The position numbers and the translations under genes are program-made. Below the pieces are notes generated by a model. That model did not search any database. It worked only from the letters and a program-made list of their open reading frames with translations, and was not told where the DNA came from. A stretch of 64,000 bases of DNA from Sinonovacula constricta (Eukaryota; Mollusca; Bivalvia; Cardiida; Solecurtidae), in the NCBI GenBank assembly GCA_007844125.1, contig CM017563.1:32084907-32148906 (forward strand), given 5' to 3'. Below are positions 22,351-34,017 of the stretch, in pieces (the stretch's first letter is position 1; every line of letters starts with the position of its first letter).

Positions 22351-23067
22351 TATATCTTTTTAAAGAATTATATAAAAACCATTCAACAAATAAATAATTT
22401 CAAGGTATTGATTTTATATTTTCAGTTCAACAAAAAATTTAAAATTTCTGATGTTCTGTAATTTGCGTTGACACACATTCAATACCATTGTAACTTCATA
22501 ACTAAGGAATGAGCATACCACTTTAAAATTACATTCAGAATAAGTGTTTTTTTTAAAAGTGCATGACATTAATACCCTCACAACATGTCAGCAGAAATTG
22601 TTAATCTAATCCGATTTCAAAATATTGTTTCAAAATTAATTTCTGACGATCAAATTGCTTTCTGTGCCAGCTTCTGTTGTGGTATCATCTATACAATTCG
22701 CAACATAATACACAGTTTGTGAAAAGGTGCATTTCTATTGTTTCAGCTATCCACTGGGAGGTTATGAAACTTTCAATTAAACTGCAATTGAATTTTGAAA
22801 TTAAAGAAATATATTTAATCAGCAATCGTGCCATGTTTTAGGAGATTTGATGGCAGCCAGAGAAGTAAATAGGGTTACGGTGCACACTTTATTATTGGCT
22901 CTGCTCTGCGGTGCTGTACCTCTTATGGAATGCATTTTTTTTTTACTGATGATACCGCCGCAGTCAATAACAGAAAGTCACAGTTATTCTGCGGGACCGT
23001 TTTCAAAGAAAAGAATTGAGTATTCCCTTGTTGATGGTGTACTTTAAAACAAAAAATGTAGCTTGCA
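22351..23067. other. Non-coding; one weak exon-like stretch at 22840-23047
   Basis: Mostly AT-rich. A TTTTAG acceptor-like site near 22840 precedes a 66-codon ATG frame (22847-23047) whose start is hydrophobic (HTLLLALLCGAVPLM). A T10 run within it makes the frame uncertain. Not recognised and not called as a gene. Confidence 0.3.
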
Positions 23068-24614
23068 ATTATAAAAAGTAGCAGGCTTTAATAGGAATTA
23101 GCAGCTGTTTGGTGAGGTAGCAGGTATTAATAGGGATTAGCAGCTGTTTGCTGAGGTAGCAGGCATTAATAGGGATTAGCAGCTGCTTGGTGAGGTAGCA
23201 GGCATTAATAGGGATTAGCAGCTGTTTGGTGAGGTAGCAGGCATTAATGAGAATTAGCAGCTATTTGGTGAGGTAGCAGGCATTAATGAGAATTAGCAGC
23301 TATTTGGTGAGGTAGCAGGCATTAATAGGAATTAGCAGCTGTTTGGTGAGGTAGCAGGCATTAATAGGAATTAGCAGCTGTTTGGTGAGGTAGCAGACAT
23401 TAAAAGGAATTAGCAGCTGTTTGGTGAGAAAGCAGGCATTAAAAGGAATTAGCAGCTGTTTGGTGAGAAAGCAGGCATTAATAGGAATTAGCAGCTGTTT
23501 GGTGAGAAAGCAGGCATTAATAGGAATTAGCAGCTGTTTGGTGAGGTAGCAGGCATTAAAAGGAATTAGCAGATGTTTGGTGAGAAAGCAGGCATTAATA
23601 GGGATTAGCAGCTGCTTGGTGAGGTAGCAGGCATTAATAGGGATTAGCAGCTGTTTGGTGAGGTAGCAGGCATTAATGAGAATTAGCAGCTATTTGGTGA
23701 GGTAGCAGGCATTAATGAGAATTAGCAGCTATTTGGTGAGGTAGCAGGCATTAATAGGAATAAGCAGCTGTTTGGTGAGGTAGCAGGCATTAATAGGAAT
23801 TAGCAGCTGTTTGGTGAGGTAGCAGACATTAAAAGGAATTAGCAGCTGTTTGGTGAGAAAGCAGGCATTAAAAGGAATTAGCAGCTGTTTGGTGAGAAAG
23901 CAGGCATTAATAGGAATTAGCAGCTGTTTGGTGAGAAAGCAGGCATTAATAGGAATTAGCAGCTGTTTGGTGAGGTAGCAGGCATTAAAAGGAATTAGCA
24001 GATGTTTGGTGAGAAAGCAGGCATTAATAGGGATTAGCAGCTGTTTGGTGAGAAAGCAGGCATTAATAGGGATTAGCAGCTGTTTGGTGATAAAGCAGGC
24101 ATTAATAGGGATTAGCAGCTGTTTGGTGAGGTAACAGGCATTAATAGGGATTAGCAGCTGTTTGGTGAGAAAGCAGGCATTAATAGGAATTAGCAGCTGT
24201 TTGGTGAGGTAGCAGGCATTACTAGGGATTAGCAGCTGTTTGGTGAGGTAGCAGGCATTAATAGGGATTAGCAGCTGTTTGGTGAGGTAGCAGGCTTTAA
24301 TAGGAATTAGCAGCTGTTTGGTGAGAAAGCAGGCATTAATAGGGATTAGCAGCTGTTTGGTGAGGTAGCAGGCATTAATAGGGATTAGCAGCTGTTTGGT
24401 GAGAAAGCAGGCATTAATAGGGATTAGCAGCTGTTTGGTGAGGTAGCAGGCATTAATAGGGATTAGCAGCTGTTTGGTGAGAAAGCAGGCATTAATAGGG
24501 ATTAGAAGCTGTTTGGTGAGGTAGCAGACATTAATAGGGATTAGCAGCTGTTTGGTGAGGTAGCAGGCATTAATAGGGATTAGCAGCTGTTTGGTGAGGT
24601 AGCAGGCATTAATA
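23068..24614. repeat. 39 bp minisatellite, about 40 units, with higher-order duplication
   Basis: Unit AGGTAGCAGGCATTAATAGG + GATTAGCAGCTGTTTGGTG (39 bp), with GGTAGC/GAAAGC and GGGATT/GGAATT/GAGAATT variants. The order of variants from about 23160 to 23590 repeats from about 23589 to 24019: the rare GCTGCTTGG lies at 23182 and 23611, exactly 429 bp (11 units) apart. The unit equals 13 codons, so a 328-codon minus-strand frame (23729-24715) encodes a 13-residue repeat (INACYLTKQLLIP). I regard it as non-genic. Confidence 0.96.
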
Positions 24615-24953
24615 GTTAGGACTTGTTTAACAAAATAAACCAAGTATGTTGATGTTAACAATGCAGCTTGTATTTGTAGATTTAGCAGACAACACAGAAG
24701 ACAGTCAAGTAGCAAATAGTCTCTCCCATCAGAGTAATGCTTTGTATGCTCTCAAATATTATGAACCAACAGTGTTAACAGTGTTTAGATCCCATAATAG
24801 TCATCTTCTAGTTACAAGCACATGCCCTCTACAGCGCTGTGGATATCTTACATCGGTGCTCTTCTTGAGATCAACTATTCCGGGCTTAAGATCTCCAAAG
24901 AATTGACTCACATTACACAACAGTGTACCTTACAAATGGTAATTCAGGGAAGC
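24615..24953. other. Non-coding, no gene recognised
   Basis: A plus-strand 86-codon frame (24646-24906) is not AT-simple but has no domain I recognise and no intact splice context. Confidence 0.35.
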
Positions 24954-25210
24954 ATTTAGCTTTTATTGCTTTGTTTTGAAAAAACATTGCAGAGACCAAT
25001 TATGATCATTATAACGACGTCCAGCTGTCTGGTAGAGGAAGACCCCAAAGAAACGTATGGGTAGAACCACCAGCACACTGCAAGTCAGCTGGAAGACCTT
25101 CCTTCAATTGCCTCGACCAGCACATAAACCCAGACGGTGAGAGGCTTAGCAGCCAGAGGAGTTACAAAGTGGCAAGTCTACTACAAGGCCAAGGGTGCAC
25201 CCTATTTAGC
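24954..25210 (-). mobile_element. SINE-C copy, 7 bp TSD
   Basis: ATTTAGC at 24954-24960 and 25204-25210. First tail variant (ATTGCAGAGACCAATTATGA, ACGACGTCCAGCTG), body GGTAGAACCACCAGCACAC, head complement AAGTCTACTACAAGGCCAAG (worn). A SINE-B copy starts 6 bases later. Confidence 0.83.
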
Positions 25211-25215
25211 CCTTA

Positions 25216-25422
25216 TGTTTATTGGGTTAATTGTCCAACCAACAGTATTTCAGTTATCTGGAAATGGTGCTCACTTGAAGCATATATAGTGCAGCCTTCA
25301 CTGTGTATAGCAAGAGAGCTATACCACTACCATTTATAACAACTTTGATATGTCGCGACCCGGGTTCAAACCCGAGGCCTCCCGTACTAGGAGCTCTACA
25401 GACTGCGCTTCCAGATCCGGTT
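25216..25422 (-). mobile_element. SINE-B copy, internally deleted
   Basis: Tail ATGTTTATTGGGTTAATTGT, body to TGTATAGCAAGAGAGCTATA, where about 110 bp (TGATACCACACC..GCGTTAG) is missing, then CCGGGTTCAAACCCGAGGCC (well-kept B-box) and CTCTACAGACTGCGC (A-box). Confidence 0.85.
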
Positions 25423-26288
25423 CCACGTAATTATGCAACACTGTTAGACCAATTGAATGCCAAATTAAAGTGTTAACAGACTAAATGATTTACAGAAAAA
25501 GTCTAGAGAATCTCACTACATTTTTCATTCTATCTTAAATATTTATAAATATTAATCATCTCTTTGGGAGATAAGTATGAACTTGAACATCTCTTTGCAT
25601 TTCTTCACAAATCTAGATGGCACAACGGGAGGTGTGGTATGTTAGATGCTTAGTAAATGATGGCAAATCAGGAAGGCATAAGTTTTCCGACCCTTAGTCT
25701 GCCCCCTTTTTAAAACCCATACCCATTCTTTGCTAGCAACTGCATTTCAATGGGACTCACTCACATTGTGATTTTATTACAAACAGTGAAGATGCTGCTC
25801 ACACAGTTCCAAGCAGGCTGTGGATAATATGGTTAGGATTTCCTTGACCTTTGCCAGTGAGAACTTTTATTTGGTAAGTAAAGAGGTAAAACTGGTTCTA
25901 TGGAACGACAATATGGGGAGATGATATGAACCAGATAGTGTAAACATAGCTAGGTTATCTTACAACTTATATAAGCACAACCAATGTAACACCTGCCCTA
26001 ATTACCAGGTCACAATGTCAGACCCAGATAAAGATTCCCCAATTAACTTTTTTACAGGTGAAAAAATAACAGAACCAGGGAGAAAAAATGACTTTTTTAT
26101 TATGTTTTTATTTTTGTATCTGTTCTTGGGCTGATATGTGGTGTTTCTTCGTAATGTTCTTTCCTTCCACAAGGTGAAGACTTCAGTTTACAGCTTAACA
26201 ACATTTTTTGAATCCAATGAATTAATTAGCCTCATAGGAATTCTTTAATAAAATTCAGTCTGGAAGATACTTGCTTAACTCCCTTTGC
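25423..26288. other. Non-coding, no gene seen
   Basis: Unique-looking sequence without a protein-like frame. Confidence 0.4.
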
Positions 26289-26625
26289 TTCAAATATGTT
26301 TGTTTATTGCTTATTTATTTTATATTGTCTCACTAACAGTATTTCAGTTATCTGGAGATGGTGTCCACTTGAAGCAGATATCGTGCTGCCTTCATTGTGT
26401 ATAGCCAGTAAACACCTGGCGTGATACCGCACCCAGTCACATTTTCGTGACACCGTGCCAACCAGTCATGGAACAACTCTTATATTTGCTTGAGTGTTAG
26501 CAACTGAGCTTTACCACTTCCATTTTTTATGACTTTGGTGTTGAGGCCTAGGTTTGAATCAGGGGCCCCCCATACCTGGAGCCGATGCTCTACCGATTGT
26601 GCCACCAGGTCTGGTGTTTCAAATA
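26289..26625 (-). mobile_element. SINE-B copy, full length, 8 bp TSD
   Basis: TSD TTCAAATA at 26289-26296 and 26618-26625; element 26297-26617. Tail GTTTGTTTATTGCTTATTTA, body GGTGTCCACTTGAAGCAGAT, B-box complement GGTTTGAATCAGGG, A-box complement GCTCTACCGATTGTGCCACC. Confidence 0.9.
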
Positions 26626-27943
26626 AGAAATACAATACTATAACTAATAAAATTTTGTGACGCAAACTTCCCACGGGAAAAGGGGAGAAGGGAATGTAAA
26701 TTATTTAAACCTTCATAAATTCAAATGATATAATAAAAACACATAATGAAGCATTGCACTTTTTCAACTCAAAATAAAATGATTTTCAGTACCAAAGCCA
26801 GAAATGGAAGTAAAACCTTCTGATAACATGACAAATTTGAATGAGAAATCAAACTGAGTTTCATTAAGATGTTCTAATTTAATCTTGATTCCTCTTAAAT
26901 GAAATCCACTGCGAGACTTCATTTACATCTAATAGCTCAATAGGGAGTATCTTCAACCACCCTGGGGGATTATTTTCTTGGCGTAGTAATTTGGCCCACC
27001 TTGGTATTGTCTTTGTATGGCGTAATACTTGGTAGGATGGCTAGCCAAATATTATGATATCTAACAAATACATTCACCAGGGGAAATCTCCTATATAACA
27101 TAAGTGGAGCTGATAATGCATCTTCCAAAGGCAGAAACTGGAGCAGAAGGAGAATTTTAAGACAGGAACACTTCCCGCCTTGTAGGTTAATCGTTTCAGT
27201 TGGAATCCTGGGACTTTATTGCTTATTCAATCGGAGATGGTGACATAACAGTGACATTTCTTACATTTGCATAAGTAAAGATCTAGGTGCATTCAGAGGA
27301 GACAATCTAGTAGTCTTTTATTGGTCGTTTCATGTCATGCCAGAAAATTATACCCATTTTGTTATACATGCAACATATAAGCATACTAGCAATTGCACTT
27401 GCTTGAATATACAATATAAGTTTAAATTATTGATAATATTGGGTGATTTCTTTGGAAATCCAGATGCTGAATTGCAGTGGAATATTTTCGATAATGGGAG
27501 TACATTGATGAAATGGATATTGTCTCCCTTGTTAGTTAATATCAGAGGTATTCCAAACAGTAGGTAGGTCCTTTTAGTTGGAATTCATAGATTGCATCGC
27601 CTGTTCTTTTGTAAATATTGCAATTACAGTGAAATTTGTTACTTTTTCATAAATATAAGCTTAAAATTCATTTACAGTTACAGGGATTTGTTATTAAAAA
27701 AAAAAAGAAAATGGAAGAGATTGTTGATAATGGTGAACCAGGGTATAAAAAAAAGGCAGATAAGTCTACATTCCAAAAAGTACATGCATAAAAACCGAGA
27801 AAAACAAATGAAAGGACCTACTTGCATTATTTAGGAGACTATTCATCAATGTCTCCCATTCATTAATGCTACAATAAATTATAGCTAAGTGGGTTTGAAA
27901 GATAATACATTAATGGCCCTATCAACTCATGGTGACAATACTA
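26626..27943. other. Non-coding, repeat-poor
   Basis: No recognised element. The stretch 26880-27310 is less AT-rich and could hold conserved non-coding DNA. Short plus frames at 27337-27567 and 27592-27834 are not recognised. Confidence 0.4.
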
Positions 27944-28247
27944 CATGAATTTTGTTTGTTTGGTTTATCATCCAACCAACAGTATTTCAGTTATCTGGAG
28001 ATGGTGTCCACTTGAAGCATATATAGTGCTGCCTTCACTGTGTATCATGCCATGAACACCTGACATGATACCACACCTAGTCACATTATCCTTACACCAG
28101 GCCAACCATTCATGGAACCACCCTTACATTTGCTTGAGCGTTAGCAAGGGAGCTATACCACTACCATTTTTAATGGCTCTGGTATGTCATGGCCTGGGAT
28201 CGAACTCGGGGCCTCTCATACCTGGAGCCAACGCGCTGCATGAATTT
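27944..28247 (-). mobile_element. SINE-B copy, 5' truncated, 9 bp TSD
   Basis: TSD CATGAATTT at 27944-27952 and 28239-28247; element 27953-28238. Complete tail and body; the tRNA head stops at CCTGGAGCCAACGCGCTG, so the A-box is lost. Confidence 0.92.
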
Positions 28248-28436
28248 ATTGATGATTCAATAAATTATTTACCACAGCAACAAAACGGCTTCTTTAAGAA
28301 ACTTACCTGTGTATGTTATGTTACTGTGATCATGAAAACAAATCTCCCAACATCCCACCAAAATTGTTTTACTATCACCTACTTAAGTCTCTCTCTTCTT
28401 CGAACTGCTAATTCTCTTCGAACTGATAAAAATTAT

Positions 28437-28466
28437 TAAGTAAGTAAGTAAGTAAGTAAGTAAGTT
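28437..28466. repeat. TAAG tetranucleotide microsatellite (LINE tail)
   Basis: Seven or so AAGT/TAAG units directly abut TTTTTATTGTTGTAAAGGCC. On the minus strand this reads as an end in AATAAAAA followed by CTTA repeats, a layout typical of a non-LTR element 3' tail. Confidence 0.8.
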
Positions 28467-29169
28467 TTTATTGTTGTAAAGGCCTCTGGCCCACGATACA
28501 CATATCATTGTAGTTCATTAAAATCAACAACTATTTACCAAATAAATGATGCATCAACGGTGAATAGATTGCATATACCTGTATCAATATAAGTTTGTAA
28601 GCTAAATAATGTAAATTGATGAAAATGTATGGATAGTTGTAACAATATAAGGATTAAACAAAAAAAGAAGAATTAAATTAAATAGTTACACATCTAAAAC
28701 AAATATTTAAACCAGCTCAAAATCCATACTTGAATATATAAAGTACTGGTCTTGATATGAGAGCATGTGAATCACAATAATTATGTGGGATATGTACATA
28801 GTTCTGTTGTTATGAGTACATACAAGTAGTTAAAAGCATACATATAAATATAATTTGTTGTAGGATAGTGCTTGCTATTGAATTGGCAAAAGTGTACATA
28901 TATCAAGTACATATTGATAAATAACCGTTATTCGTGTACTCATTGTAAAAGTTCTGTACACAGTTAACATCATTATACTCATATTATCCAGTTTCAATAA
29001 CCTAAACTCGAATGTTTGCAGTATTTGTAATGAATGTATTCCGAGATTCAAAAGCTCTGCAAATGAAATTTGCAAGAGCAAAGATGCTTGATTCATCATC
29101 GGAAGACAATATTGAGTAAAATAATTCAACGTTGGGTTCAAAGTTAAGCCAAGTTTGTAGAAAACATTA
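28467..29169 (-). mobile_element. LINE (non-LTR retrotransposon) 3' end fragment
   Basis: On the minus strand, an open stretch from 29166 down to a TAG at 29002-29004 reads LQTWLNFEPNVELF.. SDDESSIFALANFICRAFES R. This resembles the extreme C-terminus of LINE reverse-transcriptase proteins. About 535 bp of 3' UTR and the CTTA-repeat tail follow. A stop codon lies just upstream and no reverse-transcriptase motifs remain, so it is 5' truncated and dead. The family assignment is from memory of this C-terminal pattern. Confidence 0.6.
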
Positions 29170-29229
29170 AGTGAAATGATAAAATATTTTTTTAAACTGT
29201 CACCTTAAGTAAATCAGATTGATTATGTT

Positions 29230-29760
29230 CTTTTTTCATTTCTTCCTGAAATAAACAGGTTATTGGATATCCTTTTTTTTTTTATTTTTTAATTGAACAA
29301 TTGGATGATATTCTTTTTTGTATTTTCCTAAAATGAACAATTTCTTAGGTGATGTTCTTTTTTCAATTTCTTCCTTTAATGAACATCTAATTAAATAAAA
29401 TTCTTGTTTTCATCTTCCTAGTGTGAACTGCTTCTAGATGATATTCTGTTTTCATCTTCGCATTGTCAACAGCTTCTAGATGATATTCTGTTTTCATCTT
29501 CCTAGTGTGAACTGCTTCTAGATAATATTCTGTTTTTATCTTCGCATTGTCAACTGCTTTTAGATGATATTCTGTTTTCATCTTCGCATTATCAACTGCT
29601 TTTAGATGATATTCTGTTTTCATCTTCGCATTATCAACTGCTTTTGGATGATATTCTGTTTTTTCATTTCTAGCTAAAGTGCAAATCTTATTGGATAATA
29701 TTATTTTCTATCTCTACCTAAAGTGAACAGGTGATGGGATGATATTCATTTTTATTTAAC
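29230..29760. repeat. Minisatellite, 42 bp unit (GATGATATTCTGTTTTCATC)
   Basis: Regular part 29385-29660: units of 42 bp with CTTCGCATTGTCAACTGCTT or CTTCCTAGTGTGAACTGCTT. The flanks are decayed copies. The 14-codon unit gives a minus-strand repeat frame (MKTEYHLKAVDNAK) at 29387-29623, an artefact. Confidence 0.9.
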
Positions 29761-30164
29761 ATTAAAAAATAGTTAATTAGATGATTTTAATTTATTATTT
29801 CTTCATAAAGTGAACTGCTTTTTGGATAATAATCCTTTTTAATTTTTTCCTACAGCACACAGTTTATTGGATGATTTTCTTTGTCAATAGCATGAACTGC
29901 TATTGAATGGTTCCTACAAATGCCATTTTTCCTACAAATGCTATTGTTTCTACAATTGCTATTGGAATGTTCCTACAATTGCTATTGTTCCAATAAACAA
30001 ATAAAGAAGCAAGTCAACTTCAGAGCGACAAGATGACCTTTTTTACAAAAATGAACATGTGCTGTTTGTTAGTGATACTGTTTTTGAGAACTTGACCTAC
30101 ATAAGAAGAGAAAGTGTAAAACTTTAGAGACAATTAAATGCTGATTGCTGAAAAGTCCATGAGG
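29761..30164. repeat. Decayed minisatellite units and a short CCTACAAATGCTATTG repeat
   Basis: Worn GATGAT/CTAAAGTGAACTGC units continue. At 29890-30000 a 20-24 bp motif (TTCCTACAAATGCTATTG) occurs about four times. This links the 42 bp and 37 bp arrays. Confidence 0.65.
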
Positions 30165-30890
30165 TGATATTCTTTTTCTATCTTCCTTAAATTATTTGAA
30201 TGATATTCCTTTTTCCATCATCCTAAAGTGAATGGGGTGATATTCCTTTTTCCATCTACCTAAAGTGAATTGGATGATATTCCTTTTTCCATCATCCTAA
30301 AGTGAATGGGGTGATATTCCTTTTTCCATCGACCTAAAGAGAATTGGATGATATTCCTTTTTCCATCTACCTAAAGTGAATTGGATGATATTCCTTTTTC
30401 CATCATCCTAAAGTGAATGGGGTGATATTCCTTTTTCCATCTACCTAAAGTGAATTGGATGATATTCCTTTTTCCATCATCCTAAAGTGAATGGGGTGAT
30501 ATTCCTTTTTCCATCTTCCTAAAGTGAATTGGATGATATTCCTTTTTCCATCTACCTAAAGTGAATTGGATGATATTCCTTTTTCCATCTACCTAAAGTG
30601 AATTGGATGATATTCCTTTTTCCATCATCCTAAAGTGAATTGGATGATATTCCTTTTTCCATCGACCTAAAGTGAATTGGATGATATTCCTTTTTCCTTT
30701 TTCCATCTACCTAAAGTGAATTGGATGATATTCCTTTTTATCATCTTCTTACAGCGAATTGGATGTTACTCCTTCTTTTTATCTTCCTACAGTGGACTGG
30801 ATAATATTCCTTTTCCCATCTTCCTTCAATGAATTGGATGATATTTCTTTTTTCATTTTCCTAAGACGAACTGAATATTATTCTTTATTC
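30165..30890. repeat. Minisatellite, 37 bp unit (GGATGATATTCCTTTTTCCA)
   Basis: About 17 units. Two types, CATCATCC..GAATGGGGTG and CATCTACC..GAATTGGATG, alternate in the left half, suggesting amplification as a dimer. One unit has a local TTTTTCC duplication near 30690-30700. The core clearly relates to the 42 bp array at 29.4 kb. Confidence 0.93.
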
Positions 30891-32159
30891 ATCTCTTTTC
30901 AAAAGTTTGTATGATACAAATCATTGAATGGAACAACACACAGTGGTTTGACAAAAGGTACAGCAGACCTAAAAACTGATCTGTTTGATGCAGTTTATTA
31001 GCTGTTTATAAATATGCAAGGAAATTCTGAAACCTTTGCTATTTGTTGTTATAAAAATGTTGTCAATACTATTTTCAGTAAAAAACAACAACCCCAAAAC
31101 AATAACATTGACAAGACAACAAGATTGAAAATGGTGCATCACTGTCAGAGATTTTCTAATAAAGTGTCTGCCAATAATATTGACACAGGAAGCATGATAA
31201 AATTAATACCTAAAAAGAAATTATGACAGATAAAACTAAATAAGACATTCAGACAGCTAAGCAGAATGATACAAAGGGACACAGACTGATAGACAGATTG
31301 ACAGAAAATGAGACGAACAAAAACAGGCTTAAAGACAGGAAGTTCCATCCCTAGCGGATCAGACAGAGATGACCTCCTAATATAATCTCCTAGCCACTTG
31401 GGGGTGGATGACCTTTTACCACCGATATTCCTGCTCTGAAATTCATGAAACCTTTGCCATGCTATCTTACACTCCATCTTGCCAATGCCTCTATTAAAGT
31501 ATGATAGCATCTGAATTTTGATTGCAAACTGTAGGAAATCTGTGCCGCTGATTTATGGCTGTGGTGATACAGCTGAGAGGTTTTAATCAACAGGTATGTA
31601 GGTATCAGTGTTCCTGTCTAGGTCCCAACTTGGACATGGCTTCAAACATAACCTGCAGCTACTCATGTTCATACATGTGAACCCTCCTGCTTTTGGAGGG
31701 GGACTCCCACTTTTAAGGTAAAAAAATTATTTGACAAAGAGGGGTGTTTTAAACATTTTCAGAAATCTCACTACTTGGAAACTGATAACTTCCTTTTTTG
31801 TTAATATGAAAAAAACTCATCTCCCAATCTGCGAGTGAAAATCTCCCACTTTGACCGCAGAAAAAGTTAACATGTATGTTATCATGTTTATAAAAAAAAA
31901 AATTAAATTCTTTTTTTTTGGCAAACAAGCAAAGGAAAGAAGATGGGTCACAATATTCATTAGCATATAGTGTTGATTGCGATGCTGGTGGATCTGGGCC
32001 TAAACAATTTGCCTATGCATGATTAAATGTCTCTTATACAGCAGGCCAAGCCTTAGACATCTAAGATTTCAGTCAGGATACCTGCAGATTAACACTGGTC
32101 AGTAGCTACTGTCAGCCCCATTACAGACCATCAGGATAGTGGAACATCATGCTGGGACT
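30891..32159. other. Non-coding; repeat E fragment near 31985-32060
   Basis: A minus-strand frame of 121 codons (31145-31510) is not recognised. A repeat E fragment (GTGGATCTGGGCCTAAACAA, GCAGGCCAAGCCTTA) lies at 31988-32056. Confidence 0.4.
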
Positions 32160-32186
32160 TTTTTATTTATTTATTTATTTATTAGT
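32160..32186. repeat. TTTA microsatellite
   Basis: Six tandem TTTA units. Confidence 0.9.
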
Positions 32187-33136
32187 GCGATGATTTAGCA
32201 CAAATACCAACAAGTAAATATGTTTACTAGTAAGCTTCAAAATCATTATTCACAGAAGTTGCCTTTGAAACGGATTTTGGTGGGTGATGAACCAAGTTTC
32301 CATATTTGCATGCAACACATTTAGTTGTGCAGAAGATTTAAGTTAAAAGCAAGAAAAATAACCCTTACATAATTTTGTAGAAGGGATTATTTTGCCAAAA
32401 TAAATGAATACTCTTGCATTTTAGAAGAAATAAACATAATGATCATGTCACTATCTTGGTAATATGCCAGTCTTAGTACTGTACAATGCTTTTAGCTTCA
32501 TTTTTATTGGTATGCGGTAAGATTCATATACCCTAACTCAACACAGCAATTCAGAAATATCTTAGTCCTTAAATGAAAATTCTACAATTAAAGAATTGGG
32601 GATGTATCCATATGGAATTTTGATGTGTTTTTTTTTGTTGTTTTGTTGTTTTTTTACTTAAAGAAATTCCATTCAATTTTGAAATAATTCCTTAGATATA
32701 ACTATTTTCTAAAGTTTCAGTCAGAAAATAATTTCTCCCGGGAAATTTCTTCTAATTTTTCAAAGTTTTAGTAAATTTCTTAGTGTACAAGTAAGAAAGA
32801 AATAATGGATTCTTTATTGATACGACCCCTGGTTTATAAACACAAACCAGCTAACACATACATAAACAAATTACTTATCCTTAAAAATAGCAAAACTATT
32901 TTAAAAATTCTTATTCTGTAAACTTTGTAGACAATTAACAATCCCTCCCCTACTTCAAGCAATCAAGTGTCCTGATAATGGGAGATAACTCATACTACAA
33001 AAGTAATCAAGGGAGGGTAATGTGGCCTCCAACAGTTCCAACAATAGTAGTTACAAGTGGAGACTTCCTAATTGATCAAATAAACCACTTAACCCTCATC
33101 AAGCTGCATTTGTGTTTTTTGTTTCTTTTTTTTTTT
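32187..33136. other. Non-coding, no gene seen
   Basis: AT-rich, with TTTTTTGTTG-type T tracts near 32625-32660. Confidence 0.4.
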
Positions 33137-33275
33137 TGTTACATCGCACCAACACAGTTATGGTCATATAGGCGATGTATAGCTAGTTATTGGTGGAGGA
33201 AGATCCACAAACTTATGCCTGGGTAGAACCACCTGCACAGTGCAAATTAGCTGGAAAACTCCCCCACTTGAAAGG
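33137..33275 (-). mobile_element. SINE-C 3' fragment (second tail variant)
   Basis: TTACATCGCACCAACACAGT, TATGGTCATATAGGCGATG, GTGGAGGAAGATCC and GGGTAGAACCACCTGCACAG. It stops at CTCCCCCACTTGAAAGG; the tRNA head is missing. Confidence 0.8.
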
Positions 33276-34017
33276 GGTTGAAGCAGAGAAGAGGGCAAAT
33301 GTCAAAACAAAGTCAAACACAAAAGAACTCTTGTGATGAAAGGAGTAACTCTACTCACAAAACAGATTCATCAAGAAAGATAACTCTTTTTATCAAGAAA
33401 GATAACTCTATTGATCTGAAGATTCTGAAGGAAGACAACATCTAGTTGGTTGATTAAAAGCAGTGATATCAGCATATTCCATGCAAAGTTTCTCTATTAC
33501 AAGGCGACTACTGAGTCTTGTGATACTGCATGTGGTTTTGAGCTCTCAAGGGTCATTTAGATGTGTTATCAGTAGTATGGGTAGAAAACTGGAGATTCCT
33601 CATTAAACACCTGTTGAACATCAACTAGCCATGTCCACTAGAAATTACTCTGTTCTAAATGAGATGACTATTGAGGGATGGTTACACCAAAAACTGACAA
33701 AAAGTAGAACCTGGGTCATGCATGGATTGTTTCTCTTTAATGCCTGTCTGTTGCTATATTTTTAGCACCAGATTTCCAATTTTGAAGATAATCTAAAATC
33801 TTGAAGGCATGCAGAATTAAAAGAAAGCAATAAAAATGAACACCTATAGACACTAATAGACTGATTCAAGTCAATTCCTGCAGAAAAAAAAAATCAACAG
33901 TATCTTAATTTGGGGGCAGCAAAATTTATTAATCAACATTTAAAATGTTCATTTTTGTCAATTATGTTTTTAAGAATAATTGGGATTTCTGCAAAAAACA
34001 GTTGGTGGCATCATAGC
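33276..34017. other. Non-coding, no gene seen
   Basis: AAGATAACTCT-type short duplication near 33360-33410; otherwise unremarkable. Confidence 0.4.

Noticed and set aside
23729..24715. 328-codon minus-strand ORF with a 13-residue repeat
   Set aside because: It lies almost wholly in a 39 bp minisatellite whose period is a multiple of three, so the frame is expected without selection. No domain or flanking gene structure.
31145..31510. 121-codon minus-strand ORF
   Set aside because: No recognisable domain. The C-terminal half is hydrophobic by composition and there is no splice or promoter support.
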